In this document: one piece after another, positions 17,555 to 26,900 of the stretch | How positions within the stretch are numbered: position 1 is the stretch's first letter | Layout: the number at the start of each line of letters is the position of its first letter | NCBI GenBank assembly: GCA_016288775.1 | Contig: JAEELG010000098.1 | Span: forward strand, 1 to 36,818 | Origin: Bacteroidales bacterium | GTDB taxonomy: Bacteria; Bacteroidota; Bacteroidia; Bacteroidales; UBA932 | Length of the DNA: 36,818 nt | Direction of reading: 5' to 3' | The notes under the pieces: model-generated | Seen by the model: only the letters and a program-made list of their open reading frames with translations | The model's database searches: none | Told to the model about the DNA's origin: nothing | Made by a program: the position numbers and the translations under genes

Positions 17555-17582
17555 CAAATTTAATAAAAATATCGTACATTTG
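17555..17582. promoter_or_regulatory. Divergent -7 boxes for secA and the GT2 gene
   Basis: Minus strand TAAATTTG (17562-17555) lies 27 nt before the secA ATG. Plus strand TACATTTG (17575-17582) ends 7 nt before the glycosyltransferase ATG at 17590. Neither has a TTG at the ideal spacing, so these are -7 assignments only. The two boxes are 12 bp apart. Confidence 0.55.
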
Positions 17583-17589
17583 TAAAAAT

Positions 17590-18495
17590 ATGCCCGCAGT
17601 AAGTATCATAATAGTATGCATGGACAGGCCGGACAACCTCCGGCCGTGCCTCTCAAGCATCAAACAGCATACCACGGCCGAATACGAGGTTCTTGTGGTT
17701 GCGTACCGCTTTTCCGCTGACAATCTGTCAGCGATGCGGGCGGAATTCCCCTGGGTGCGGTTCATCGTCAACGACGCCCTGAGCGGCTTTTCCGAGAACA
17801 ACAACCTGGCGCTCAGGGAGGCCAGGGGCGAGTTCTGCTTCATCCTCAACGACGACACGGAACTCCCGGGGCCGACCATTGACAGGCTGCTGGCAGACTT
17901 CGGCAAGCTTCCGGAGGACGCCGCAATCGTAGCTCCCAAACTGCTGAACGCCGACGGTTCGCTGCAACTCTGCGGCAGGCCCGATTATCCCGCCGTCAAC
18001 TACCTGCGCCAGCAGTGGCACCGCTACAGGGAGCCTATCGACAACGGCAGCGGCCTGTTCCGCACCTTCAACATCAGCGGCGCGGCGTTCCTGATACGCA
18101 CTTCCACATTCCAGGAACTTGGGTGGTTCGACGAACGCTATTACTTCACTCCGGAAGATATTGCCCTCTCCACTCTTGCCCGAAAGCGGGGATACTCGGT
18201 CTGGTGCGACTCCGAAGCGGAAGTCGTCCACAAATGGCGCACTACGGCGTCCCGCCTCTCCCCTGCCATCCGTCCGGCGGCAGTCCGCGGCAGCCTCATC
18301 TTCTTCAGCGACGGCAGCACGCTCCGCTACCTGCTGCTGGGCGCCGGAGTGTGGGCGGCCGAGATGAGCAAACGCATCAAGGCCCGCCTGCAGGGGCGCA
18401 AGGCCGATTGGCTTACTTACCGCAACATCACCCGCAGCATCTTTACCCGCAAGAGCCCGAAAGAACTATTCATCCGCTACTTCAATGAACTCTGA
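17590..18495 (+). CDS. Glycosyltransferase family 2
   Basis: 301 residues. GT-A fold start AVSIIIVCMDRPDNL, nucleotide-sugar/metal motif LNDDTE (about 86-91), a later NISGAAFLIRTSTFQELGWFDERYYF acceptor-side segment, and PEDIAL where related enzymes have EDxDL. It resembles rhamnosyl- or other deoxyhexosyl-transferases of surface polysaccharide pathways, but the sugar cannot be assigned. No transmembrane helix is obvious. It overlaps the next GT2 gene by 11 nt, so the pair is co-translated. The start is set by the preceding -7 box; the open frame extends 19 codons further upstream over the promoter. Confidence 0.9.
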   Translation: MPAVSIIIVCMDRPDNLRPCLSSIKQHTTAEYEVLVVAYRFSADNLSAMRAEFPWVRFIVNDALSGFSENNNLALREARGEFCFILNDDTELPGPTIDRLLADFGKLPEDAAIVAPKLLNADGSLQLCGRPDYPAVNYLRQQWHRYREPIDNGSGLFRTFNISGAAFLIRTSTFQELGWFDERYYFTPEDIALSTLARKRGYSVWCDSEAEVVHKWRTTASRLSPAIRPAAVRGSLIFFSDGSTLRYLLLGAGVWAAEMSKRIKARLQGRKADWLTYRNITRSIFTRKSPKELFIRYFNEL

Positions 18496-19348
18496 GATAC
18501 TTGTCATCGTAGTGACTTTCAACGGGATGCAGTGGATCGAGCGCTGCATCCGATCGGTCCGCGAATCCAGGACTCCCGCCGATATCATGGTCATCGACAA
18601 CGGCTCCACAGACGGAACCCCCGAATGGCTCCAGGAGCACGGTGTGGACGTTATCCGGAACTCCTCCAACCTTGGATTCGGCGCCGCCAACAACATAGGC
18701 CTGAAGCGCGCCGTCGAAGAAGGCTACGCCTATGCATACCTCCTCAATCAGGACGCCTGGGTCAGTCCGGACTGCTTCGGCACCCTGGTGAGCGCATTCG
18801 ACTCCGACAAACGCTACGGAATTCTCAGCCCCATACAGTACGACGGAAGCGGCAAAAAGATGGACAGGCAGTTCGCAAAGCGTTGCAAGTCAAGGATAAA
18901 GAAGCACAAGGGCGAGACCATAGTGGAGGTCCCTTTCGTGATGGCCGCCCACTGGATGATAAGCCGCGGATGCCTGATGAAGACCGGAGGATTCTCCCCC
19001 GCCTTCAGCCACTACGGCGAAGACGACAATTATATCGACCGCACCCGCTGGTGGGGATTCCTTTGCGGTGTCGTACCCGGAGCGGCGGCAACGCACGACA
19101 GGGCCCAGCGCAAAGACAGCGCAGAAAGACGCATGTTCCTGAAATGCAATGCCGGAGTGGCGCATATAAGCAATCCGAAGGGAGGCGTGCTGCTGCGCAT
19201 GCTCGGAGAGCCACTGCGCCTCGCGGCCATTGGCTGCCTGCGCTTCGACGGCACGCCGTTCCGTTATATCGGCAAGCTGATTAAAAGATATCCGGAGTTG
19301 TTGAAGCTTCGTAAAAGAAGCCGCAAACCCGGAGCTTTCCTGCTTTAG
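18485..19348 (+). CDS. Glycosyltransferase family 2
   Basis: 287 residues, second of two overlapping GT2 genes. Signatures: VIVVTFNGMQWIERCIRSV, VIDNGSTDGTPEWL, NLGFGAANNIGL, LLNQDAW as the DxD-equivalent, and FSHYGEDDNYIDR with the catalytic-base ED pair. This pattern is close to WbbL/rhamnosyltransferase-like enzymes that extend cell-surface glycans on the cytoplasmic face. The gene ends in a 4-nt convergent overlap with the DUF616 gene, placing four polysaccharide genes in one tight block. Confidence 0.92.
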   Translation: MNSEILVIVVTFNGMQWIERCIRSVRESRTPADIMVIDNGSTDGTPEWLQEHGVDVIRNSSNLGFGAANNIGLKRAVEEGYAYAYLLNQDAWVSPDCFGTLVSAFDSDKRYGILSPIQYDGSGKKMDRQFAKRCKSRIKKHKGETIVEVPFVMAAHWMISRGCLMKTGGFSPAFSHYGEDDNYIDRTRWWGFLCGVVPGAAATHDRAQRKDSAERRMFLKCNAGVAHISNPKGGVLLRMLGEPLRLAAIGCLRFDGTPFRYIGKLIKRYPELLKLRKRSRKPGAFLL

Positions 19349-20106
19349 ATTCTGTCTATCTCCCTCTGCAGCAACCACTTCGCCAGGCGCCTGCGGGCGT
19401 CGTGGTATTTCTTTATGAGCCACGGGCGAGACGGGCGGCGGTCGTGAAAGACATACTCCAGATACTCGCAGTCGCGCAACAGCGTTCCTTCCGGGAACAG
19501 CGGTGCGATATCCACCCCGCACTCATGGGCGCAATACACGAGGGACAGCTGGTCGCGGCCCGAGAGAGTCTGAAGGCATGCCCACCACATGGCGTCCATA
19601 GCAGCCAGGTGCGGGTCGCCCCCGTGGCGAAGCAGGATTGCATTCTCAAACAGTCCGGCATGACGCGGGAAGCCTTTGTCCTTCAGATACCTGATCACAC
19701 GCATAGCTACGGAATAGCTCTCTTTGTCGGCTGCGACCACTGCACGTGCCTCGTCATATACACAGTCGCGTGACGGATGCCGAGGGGCCGCCATCTGAAC
19801 GCCGGAATCGATCAGGCTGTCAATCAGTTCATAGAACGACTCGCTGCGGACAGACAGGTTCCCGTCCATCCAGAGCGTCCATTCGTAACCCGGCAAAAGT
19901 TCTTCCGGATGCAGTTTGGGATAGCGGGAGAGCATACGGTCGTCATCGATCTCCGCAGGAATGGCGCGCAACTGCCATATGCCGCCGTCGAGTCCCTCGG
20001 GATTGCGTACAAAGCAGACGTAGTCGTAGCGAGGATCCACCACCTGCGGCTGCATCAGCGAGTCTATGTCGCCCACTATCGATGTATATATGACGCGCTG
20101 CTTCAT
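19345..20106 (-). CDS. DUF616 / TOD1-MUCI70-type glycosyltransferase-domain protein
   Basis: 253 residues. It begins VIYTSIVGDIDSLMQPQVVD, followed by YDYVCFVRN and SRYPKLHPEELLPGYEWTLWMDGNLSV, matching the DUF616 layout in which a WxDGN motif replaces the GT-A DxD. A second block, RHPSRDCVYDEARAV, is also typical. Family members are glycosyltransferase-like enzymes; plant relatives act on galactosides or pectin. No membrane segment is visible. The start overlaps the upstream flippase/ATP-grasp stop by 4 nt, so the two are co-transcribed. Confidence 0.85.
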   Translation of the reverse strand: MKQRVIYTSIVGDIDSLMQPQVVDPRYDYVCFVRNPEGLDGGIWQLRAIPAEIDDDRMLSRYPKLHPEELLPGYEWTLWMDGNLSVRSESFYELIDSLIDSGVQMAAPRHPSRDCVYDEARAVVAADKESYSVAMRVIRYLKDKGFPRHAGLFENAILLRHGGDPHLAAMDAMWWACLQTLSGRDQLSLVYCAHECGVDIAPLFPEGTLLRDCEYLEYVFHDRRPSRPWLIKKYHDARRRLAKWLLQREIDRI

Positions 20107-22535
20107 TTAACTCCGTGAAGGTCAAGCATTTCACCAATCGCCAAATCCTGTTCCCTGCTGCCCATGGGCATGAATCCGCCGCATGGATAGAAAGTCATCT
20201 CCGACAGCAGCATGTGCCCCTCGACCTCGTAGAAATCGACGCGGACGAACGGAATGCCGGCGGAAAGCTCTCGGGAGGCCTCCATCATGCGATCAAATGA
20301 CTGGGGACGCGGCGGGAGTTCCCCGAAGGGCTCGTAGTCGCTGCGGCGGAACGGCGCCGGGGTCCAGTCGGGCATCACGAAACTGATGTGCGCCGTAGCG
20401 TGCTCCTCAAGCCCGCGGGACACGTAGAGGAACTTCGGTTCTCCGTTGAAACAGAAGAACTTATAATCAGTCAGCCCGTCGGCATGTCCGTCGTCGAGGA
20501 AAGGCTCGGCGATAATGCGAGCCGGGATGTCGCGGTAGCTCCATTCGCGTGCCGCATAGTAGAAGTTGCGTTTCACCGCCTTGTCAAGCGACGCCCTCGC
20601 CGCCTCCGTGTCGAAGGAACTGCGGTCCCTGCACACCAGCACGCTCCCGCTGTCGTGGGTGCATTTGAGCACGAAGCGTTCCGGCAGGGAGTCGAAATCG
20701 ATGTCGGCGGCGTTCTCCCAAACGGCCAGCGTAGGAATCACGCATTCAGGGCCGAGGCGCTCAGCCACTATGTCCTTGAAGGCCAGCTTGTCGGCGAGCG
20801 TGGTGTATTCCGGCTGGCGGTCGTGGATCTTGAGCCACTGGATCTTTTCGCTGAAGAGGCGCGGGCGGCAGAGATGCAGACGGCTGCCGGTTATCATCCT
20901 GTAGCGCAGGCGCAGGTACAGCGGCGCAGGCAGCCAGCGGCCGATTTTGCGCAGCACGTATTCCCTCTCGCCGGGAGTGAACGCGACGTTCCAGCAGGCA
21001 GGAACAAGGCACACCAGCGTTGCCGCCAGCACCGCCAGCAGGCGCCAACCCCCTTCTGGCAGAAGCAGATGCAGCCCCAGCGGCAGCGACGACACGATCA
21101 GCGCGGCGAATATCACCGGCACGAGCGACTCCTGCCACATGGATGTCAACGGATATCCCGCAAGCCTGCGTGCATACACCAGCTTCACGATATCCACGAG
21201 GAAGTATGCGGCGGCGAAGAAGATGTACGACACGAACGCGGGGGCGCCGCCGGCGAAAGCCACCCACGATGCGGCGAAGCAGCTGAGGGCCACCAGCGAA
21301 CTGACAATATAGTAACCCTTTATGCGCCCGTCCGCCTGAATCAGCGTCAGCAGCGGATTGAACAGCAGGTCGGCCATGATGCAGAACACCGTCAGCCGGG
21401 TAAAGATGACGCTCTGCACGGGCACATTCTTCAGCCACAAATCGAGCAGCGCGGGGGCTTCCAGCACGATCGGCACGCCGAGCGCCACCAGGATCAGCCC
21501 GCTGTATTTGACACCCTTGTTCACCAGATGGAACGACGCCGCCTTGTCGCCCGACGCATAATTCTTGGTTATCTGCGGATTGAGGGCCGTCAGGAAGTTC
21601 GTCAGGAACTGCTTGAGTATATTCTCGACCTGAAGGGCCACGTTGCGCGCAGCATTGACAGCCACGCCGAAGAAGATGTTTACCAACTGGTTGACGCCCT
21701 GCGTATTAACGATATACGCTCCGCTGCCGAGCACGTTCCAGCCGGCGAAAGAAGTCATCTCCCGTAGCAGCTTCCCGTCGAACACAAGACCGCCCCTGGT
21801 CTCGGAGAACAGGCGCCGGCACACTATGCCGTAGGTCAGCCGCACAAGCACCGCGACCACGAGCATAAATGCGGCATACAGGATCAGCTTGTCGCCCGCC
21901 GACAGATAAAGCAGCAGCGCCACGGACAGCTTCAGCACCGCTTCGCCGAGACTGATCCATGCGAACACATCCATACGCTCATGCGAGATGATGGTAGCGT
22001 TGAACGGTACGCTGAGCAGATTCACCATCAGCACCACCATCGAGCACTGGAGCACCCAAAACGCGGCCGTACCGCGCCCGGCGGGGATATTCATGTGGTT
22101 GTTGAGCCACCACAGACCGAGGGTTTCGGTAAGTATGAGCAGCAGCAAGCAGAACAGCAGCTGCATGACTACCGCCGTGGAGAACACCTTGTGAAGCGTC
22201 CCATCGGCAGCCGCTTCGGCTTCCGATCCGGCTTCCGGAGTGCTGGCCTCTGACCTCCTTTTCCCCAAATTTTTTGGAGGTCTGAGGCCAGCACTCCGGA
22301 AGCCGAGATTCCAGGTGATATATCTGCTAATTGACTGGGATACGGAATTCGTCACCACCGTGAAGAGCATCACCAGACCGCCGACGGCCCCGTACACGCC
22401 GTAATCTTCCACCCCGAGGGCGTCCAGCACCACGCGCGATGTGAACAGGCCGATGCACATCAAGAGCAGCATCCTGAAGTACAGCAGAATGGTGTTCCTT
22501 GCGATACGGCTGCTATTTTCGGAAATACCCGGCAT
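20103..22535 (-). CDS. Polysaccharide flippase fused to TupA-like ATP-grasp
   Basis: 810 residues with two parts in one uninterrupted frame. Residues 1 to about 515 form a multi-helix Wzx/MATE-type flippase (ARNTILLYFRMLLLMCIGLF, ALGVEDYGVYGAVGG, MNIPAGRGTAAFW, FNATIISHERMDVFAW). Residues about 530-810 match a TupA-like ATP-grasp: SEKIQWLKIHDRQPEYTTLADKLAFK, FVLKCTHDSGSVLV, TDYKFFCFNGEPKFLYVS, PFVRVDFYEVEGHMLLSEMTF. TupA-type enzymes form amide or ligase bonds in teichuronopeptide-like polymers, so the fusion may decorate a lipid-linked repeat unit and flip it. Residues about 78-110 are an extra hydrophilic stretch encoded by a palindromic DNA element. Only a weak TAACTTCG -7-like box (22550-22543) is seen upstream. 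Confidence 0.88.
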   Translation of the reverse strand: MPGISENSSRIARNTILLYFRMLLLMCIGLFTSRVVLDALGVEDYGVYGAVGGLVMLFTVVTNSVSQSISRYITWNLGFRSAGLRPPKNLGKRRSEASTPEAGSEAEAAADGTLHKVFSTAVVMQLLFCLLLLILTETLGLWWLNNHMNIPAGRGTAAFWVLQCSMVVLMVNLLSVPFNATIISHERMDVFAWISLGEAVLKLSVALLLYLSAGDKLILYAAFMLVVAVLVRLTYGIVCRRLFSETRGGLVFDGKLLREMTSFAGWNVLGSGAYIVNTQGVNQLVNIFFGVAVNAARNVALQVENILKQFLTNFLTALNPQITKNYASGDKAASFHLVNKGVKYSGLILVALGVPIVLEAPALLDLWLKNVPVQSVIFTRLTVFCIMADLLFNPLLTLIQADGRIKGYYIVSSLVALSCFAASWVAFAGGAPAFVSYIFFAAAYFLVDIVKLVYARRLAGYPLTSMWQESLVPVIFAALIVSSLPLGLHLLLPEGGWRLLAVLAATLVCLVPACWNVAFTPGEREYVLRKIGRWLPAPLYLRLRYRMITGSRLHLCRPRLFSEKIQWLKIHDRQPEYTTLADKLAFKDIVAERLGPECVIPTLAVWENAADIDFDSLPERFVLKCTHDSGSVLVCRDRSSFDTEAARASLDKAVKRNFYYAAREWSYRDIPARIIAEPFLDDGHADGLTDYKFFCFNGEPKFLYVSRGLEEHATAHISFVMPDWTPAPFRRSDYEPFGELPPRPQSFDRMMEASRELSAGIPFVRVDFYEVEGHMLLSEMTFYPCGGFMPMGSREQDLAIGEMLDLHGVK
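22229..22305. repeat. Palindromic element inserted in-frame in the flippase gene
   Basis: Two 30-bp arms (22229-22258 and 22276-22305) are inverted complements with one mismatch (position 22283 against 22251) around a 17-nt AT-rich loop. The 77-bp unit is a near-perfect hairpin on either strand. It encodes residues about 77-103, where related flippases run directly from RYITWxLG to a short charged turn and then KVFSTAV. Adjacent 22217-22225 repeats the arm's end CGGCTTCCG. No second copy was noticed in the window. Confidence 0.85.
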
Positions 22536-22552
22536 TACCTTGCGAAGTTACG

Positions 22553-22586
22553 AAAAAAAAAGAAAAGTCCGGCCAGGCCGGACTTT
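22553..22586 (-). terminator. Intrinsic terminator of tRNA-Gly
   Basis: Perfect inverted repeat AAAGTCCGGCC / GGCCGGACTTT (22564-22586), followed on the minus strand by a T-rich run down to 22553. It begins 2 nt after the tRNA 3' end and so terminates that transcript. It also sits just upstream of the flippase gene, insulating it. Confidence 0.88.
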
Positions 22587-22588
22587 AG

Positions 22589-22659
22589 AGCAGGATAAGG
22601 GAGTCGAACCCTCCTCCTTGGCTTGGGAAGCCAATGCACTACCGATGTGCTAATCCTGC
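22589..22659 (-). tRNA. tRNA-Gly (anticodon CCC)
   Basis: 71-nt cloverleaf on the minus strand. Acceptor stem GCAGGAT pairs with ATCCTGC plus discriminator T. The D arm holds AGCACATCGGTAGTGC, and the anticodon arm is TTGGC-TTCCCAA-GCCAA, giving CCC (reads GGG). The T arm is GAGGG-TTCGACT-CCCTT-like. CCA is not encoded. A TATATTTG box (22676-22669) ends 9 nt upstream and a strong terminator follows, so it is a single-gene transcript. Confidence 0.95.
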
Positions 22660-22668
22660 ATCGGAGTG

Positions 22669-22676
22669 CAAATATA
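22669..22676 (-). promoter_or_regulatory. -7 box of tRNA-Gly
   Basis: TATATTTG on the minus strand (22676-22669), 9 nt before the mature tRNA 5' end, matches the Bacteroidetes -7 consensus. The predicted start lies within a few nucleotides of the tRNA. Confidence 0.65.
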
Positions 22677-22685
22677 AAAACATTT

Positions 22686-23885
22686 TTAATTATCCACAAG
22701 CGCCTTCTTCTCCTTGCTCTTTTTGGCAAGGAACCAGATAAGGGCCGCTGCGACAATGAGGAGGATGACGCCCAGCACAGGCCTGTACACGATCCAGCCG
22801 ATGGCAATGACCACCAGCGACCACGCCAGGGCAAGGACGCCGGCGACCAGCCCTACGCCGAGACTGGCGATGTTGCCGAGGAACGGCAGCACCTTCAGGA
22901 GCGCAGTGATGATGTCGAAGATGCCCCTGAACCCGAAGTAGATCAGCAGCACGCCGAGGATGCGGAGCAACCACGAAATAGCCTTGTTGGACTGGTGCTC
23001 ACCCTCGAACATTCCTTCCATGCCCACCACACCGTCGACCAGGCTCATAAGCGTATATCCGTTCTTGGCCGTGTAGCGTTCGAAGGTGTCGCCGTTGACA
23101 ACTGCAAGAATGGACACGTCTCCGGGCACTACTTTCTCGTAAGTGACGCGCACGTCACCCACGCTGGGGTTGTTGGGATTGGTTCCCAGATAGAGCACGT
23201 TGCCGTCCTGATGCACGTAGCTGTCGTTCTTCTCCGCTCCGGCAAGCTTGTGGAAGTCGGCCTCATACTGGTCGACCACCTCCGGCTCGAGGCTCACGGT
23301 GAAAGGCTCGCATCTGTTCATCTGGGCGATAAGTCCTTCAGGGAACTTGTAGGCGCCGAACGTCACGTTCCTGGCGGTCCAGATTTCATCCTGAATGTTG
23401 AGCAGCACGTCATTGTCTATGCCCTTGTAGTCGGGATCTTCGAAATATGAAGAATTCTGGGGAGAACCCACCCATTCCTTGGTGTAGGTATATGTGGTAA
23501 CGGTCTCCTGTCCGCCGCCGACCTTGTCCTTGGTCTGGGTAGACTGGTGCTCCACCCACTGGTAATACTCGACGCCGCGGATCAGCTTAATGGCGTTCAC
23601 GGTCACGCCGAACTGGCCGTCGGTGAGGATGTCGCCAGTGGTGGCAAGGCCGCTGGCGTGAATCATCTTGCCGTTCATGTCGGGATTGACGGAGGCAATG
23701 TCTTCCAGCTCCACGCATGCCTTGTTGGCCTCCTTCAGCATACGTGTGGTCTTGACCGTACGACCTTCGTTCCAGAACAGCAGGATGGTACCGGCAATCA
23801 GCATGATAAAGCCCATCGCCACTCCGCCGAGCGCATTCTTCAGCCTCCCGCCGTAAGATGTTTTGGTTACTTTTTGATAAGCCAT
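22686..23885 (-). CDS. TMEM43-family membrane protein
   Basis: 399 residues. One N-terminal transmembrane helix (about 18-38, GVAMGFIMLIAGTILLFWNEGR) is followed by a large extracytoplasmic domain of about 280 residues, then a C-terminal block of about four hydrophobic helices (about 305-390) ending in a basic tail. This topology and the FWNEGR segment fit the TMEM43/LUMA family, whose bacterial function is not known. It starts 57 nt after the end of the large lipoprotein gene, with a hairpin between them and no clear -7 box of its own, so it may depend on read-through. Confidence 0.85.
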   Translation of the reverse strand: MAYQKVTKTSYGGRLKNALGGVAMGFIMLIAGTILLFWNEGRTVKTTRMLKEANKACVELEDIASVNPDMNGKMIHASGLATTGDILTDGQFGVTVNAIKLIRGVEYYQWVEHQSTQTKDKVGGGQETVTTYTYTKEWVGSPQNSSYFEDPDYKGIDNDVLLNIQDEIWTARNVTFGAYKFPEGLIAQMNRCEPFTVSLEPEVVDQYEADFHKLAGAEKNDSYVHQDGNVLYLGTNPNNPSVGDVRVTYEKVVPGDVSILAVVNGDTFERYTAKNGYTLMSLVDGVVGMEGMFEGEHQSNKAISWLLRILGVLLIYFGFRGIFDIITALLKVLPFLGNIASLGVGLVAGVLALAWSLVVIAIGWIVYRPVLGVILLIVAAALIWFLAKKSKEKKALVDN

Positions 23886-23903
23886 GACAGTCTGTTTTTA
23901 TAA

Positions 23904-23929
23904 TCAGCGGCCCCCGCAGAGGCCGCTGA
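23904..23929 (-). terminator. Hairpin after the large lipoprotein gene
   Basis: A 9-bp stem TCAGCGGCC / GGCCGCTGA with an 8-nt loop lies between the lipoprotein stop (23943) and the TMEM43 start (23885). On the minus strand no T-run follows, so it may be a weak terminator or an mRNA-stabilising hairpin. Confidence 0.45.
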
Positions 23930-23942
23930 AAGAATGAGTCAA

Positions 23943-26900
23943 TTACTGTCTGACAGCTTTTTTGTAGAATTTCGTGTCGGTGCCGTTAGCGCTAGCCTCA
24001 ACATATCCTCTCCAGTCAGATGCCGAATCGCTAATATAGACGCAAACGTAACGTTCAACATACTCATCTTTAGTGACAAGATAGCTGCAATTATCTTTGG
24101 ACTTCAGAACAAAGACATTTCTATTATTGTTTGTTGTACCAACGCGCAAATTTGTATTGTTCTTGGAAGCGGCAGTCGTATTACAGTACAAATACTTGTC
24201 CGAATTATCCTTAGGATAGAATGTGAATCCGTCCGTGGTATTTCCCTTAAGAGTCCAAACTATCACATTGGTAACATCAGAGGTTATCTTACCATTATCA
24301 ACTGTGACTGCAACTGCAGGAGGATTGTCGGATGTACCGTTTGCACTGGACAAGGCATAGCCATTACCAACAATAACAAACTCGTCGCCCTCCTGAATGT
24401 TCGAAATGCCGAACTCATGCCACTCGCCCTCCTGCTGCTGAGGCTGCTCCTGAACAGTTACGGTGCAATACCTCTCGGCATCGGTATACTGGCCGGGGAC
24501 ACCGGTTACGCGGGCATAAACCTTGACGACGCCTGCAGCGACTCCGGTAACGACGCCTGCATCTGAGACGGTTGCGATACTGGTATCTTCGCTCTGATAA
24601 ACTATTGTCGCTTCGGCAACATTGCAAGTGGCACCAAGCTCAACAGTATCGCCTACGTACACATTCTTGCTGCCTGCCATCGTAATGCTAGTCTGGGTTT
24701 CCTCCGGTTCCGGATCAGGCAGAGGATCGAATTCACCACTGCCGGTGTAAACGACCTTAACGGCTGTAACCTTGACCTGACCATTATCGGCAGTACCACC
24801 CACTGTGAATGTAATCGAAGATCCTTCGCATTCAATTGCTGTAGTACCTGTAGCAACCACATCATTCCCATTATACAACTGGCCGTTATTTGCAACGCTG
24901 AATGTGAGTTGCACCAATTTTAAAGAGCAGCCGTCGGCAACGCTGACAGTCAGATTGCCATTCTTATTCTGATACAGACGCCAGTCGTTGTTGGGGCTGG
25001 TGCCAAAGAATGCACCACAATTAGGCTCGCCCGTTGTTGACATTCTGACAGAAGAGCTCAACTCCAATGTAGTATAGCATTTGTTCTTTTCATATCCTTT
25101 AGCCGTCATCAGTTCGCTCATCGTCCAGGATACGATTGTTTCATCCCCGCCGGGTTCCGGACCGGGGCCGGGATCATCACCGGTGACCTCCTCAGCGGAT
25201 TCCGCATAGAAGTACACCTGCTCCGTACCCGAATAAGTTCCATGCCCATAGACATAGCCGGTAAGATTATAAGTCTTGTCTTTTTCGATTGTAACGCCTG
25301 ATGCCTTTTGGTTGTTGGCTATATATAGGACTTTCTCACCAGCACCCTCAACAGTAGCATTAACAGTTGATGTCGCTGTAGCCGTAAGCTTAACGTACTT
25401 CGCATTATTATCTACATAAGCTGAAGCTACATCTTCGCCGGTCCATTCTACCGGTGAAAGGGTAACTGTACCAGTACCTGAAGCCGTTATAGTCGGCTTC
25501 GGATCCTCCTTGATTTGCTTATTGCCCTTGTAGACGCCAACGGTTCCCTCAACAGATACCTTATCTCCCTTAGATACAGTAGGAGCCTCTTTCAAGAATA
25601 CAAATAGGATATCTTTGTTGTCGGTTACCATAAAGCCCTGAGGGAATACTTCCGCTACCAAAAGATCATCCATTGCGATGCTTGTACCGGAAGTCGCAGC
25701 ATGAGCATCTGCAATTGTCGAAGAAGTAGGCTGGGGCTCGGTACCGCCGACTTCCTCGGCGCTGTCGACATAAAGGTAAACCTTGCCGTTGTAATAGCCA
25801 TAGACATAACCGGTAAGATTGTACTTTTTACCCGATGTCAGACTCACGGCAGGATTAGTGGCGGCGGTTAAAGACAGAGTCGCTTCCGCACCTTCGACAG
25901 TAGCCGCAGTGGCGGATGTCAAGGTTGCCGTCAACGATACATATGCCTGAGTTGCATTCTGAGCTGCTGCATTAACCTCAGTACCGGTGTAGGGAACCGG
26001 AGTAAGGGAAACCGTATTGCCGCTTGATTTCGGGGAAACCGCAGGCTGCTTGAACTGCACCATATTGGAGTATGAGCTCGTAACGCCGTTGATGTCCACC
26101 TTGTCTCCCTTTGCAACTGAGGGGGCTGCGTTCATGTACACGAGAATGGTACCGGTCCCATCCTGGGCGAAGAAGCCCTTGTTGTAAACCATTGTCACAA
26201 GTGCGTCCGAAACCACATAATTATCACCCACGTTGCCACTCATGACATCGGAAATGGTATTGCCTTCAAGCAGGGTCATTTCATCAAGAACCACATGCAC
26301 TCTCCTGATCTTGCCGGCCTCGAAAAGGCACTTGTTTGCAGGAACGTCAATGGCAAACTCCTGGTATGCAGCCTTGCCTCCAATCTCTCCGTCAATGGCC
26401 ACCCTGAAAGGCTTCATCGGGTCGTGGGCATAAGGAACAACGGGAAGATAAATCTTTGCTGTCTCTTCCTCGGCAAGCTCGGTAGCGCCGTTGACTGTTA
26501 CCTGGGCCTTCGTTTTCACTTTAGAGGCGTCTTCACTGGGCGTGAATTCAGGCTTTTCTCCAGTGAAATCAACATAGAAGGAACCTATGATCGGCGTTTC
26601 TGTCTCAGTCTCATCCAAAGTAACCCTGGTGACCTTTACAGGATTGCCGGTCTTGTTGACCACGTTGAACTCGATCACGGTAGCAAGCTGCTTCATGACA
26701 AAGCCGGGATTACCGGACTCGCTCTTGACAACGCCGTACATGGGGCAGGCAGTTCCGCAAAGGACATTGGTGCTGTTATAGCCCTCCTGAGTCAGGCCGC
26801 GGGTGTCGCCAAGATAGGTAAAACCGCCTTCGGCGCTGTTTGATGCCGGAGACTTGGGGCCGGAAGGATAGATGGCATACCAGTCGTGGCTGCCGTCAGG

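Noticed and set aside
20388..21767. 459-codon plus-strand frame opposite the flippase/ATP-grasp gene
   Set aside because: The translation is rich in His, Arg and Gln with no recognisable domain, while the minus strand encodes well-defined families.
22229..22305. The palindrome as a transcription terminator
   Set aside because: It is within an intact reading frame that continues for 680 codons beyond it; the loop contains the T-run rather than its 3' flank, and the protein is in frame on both sides.
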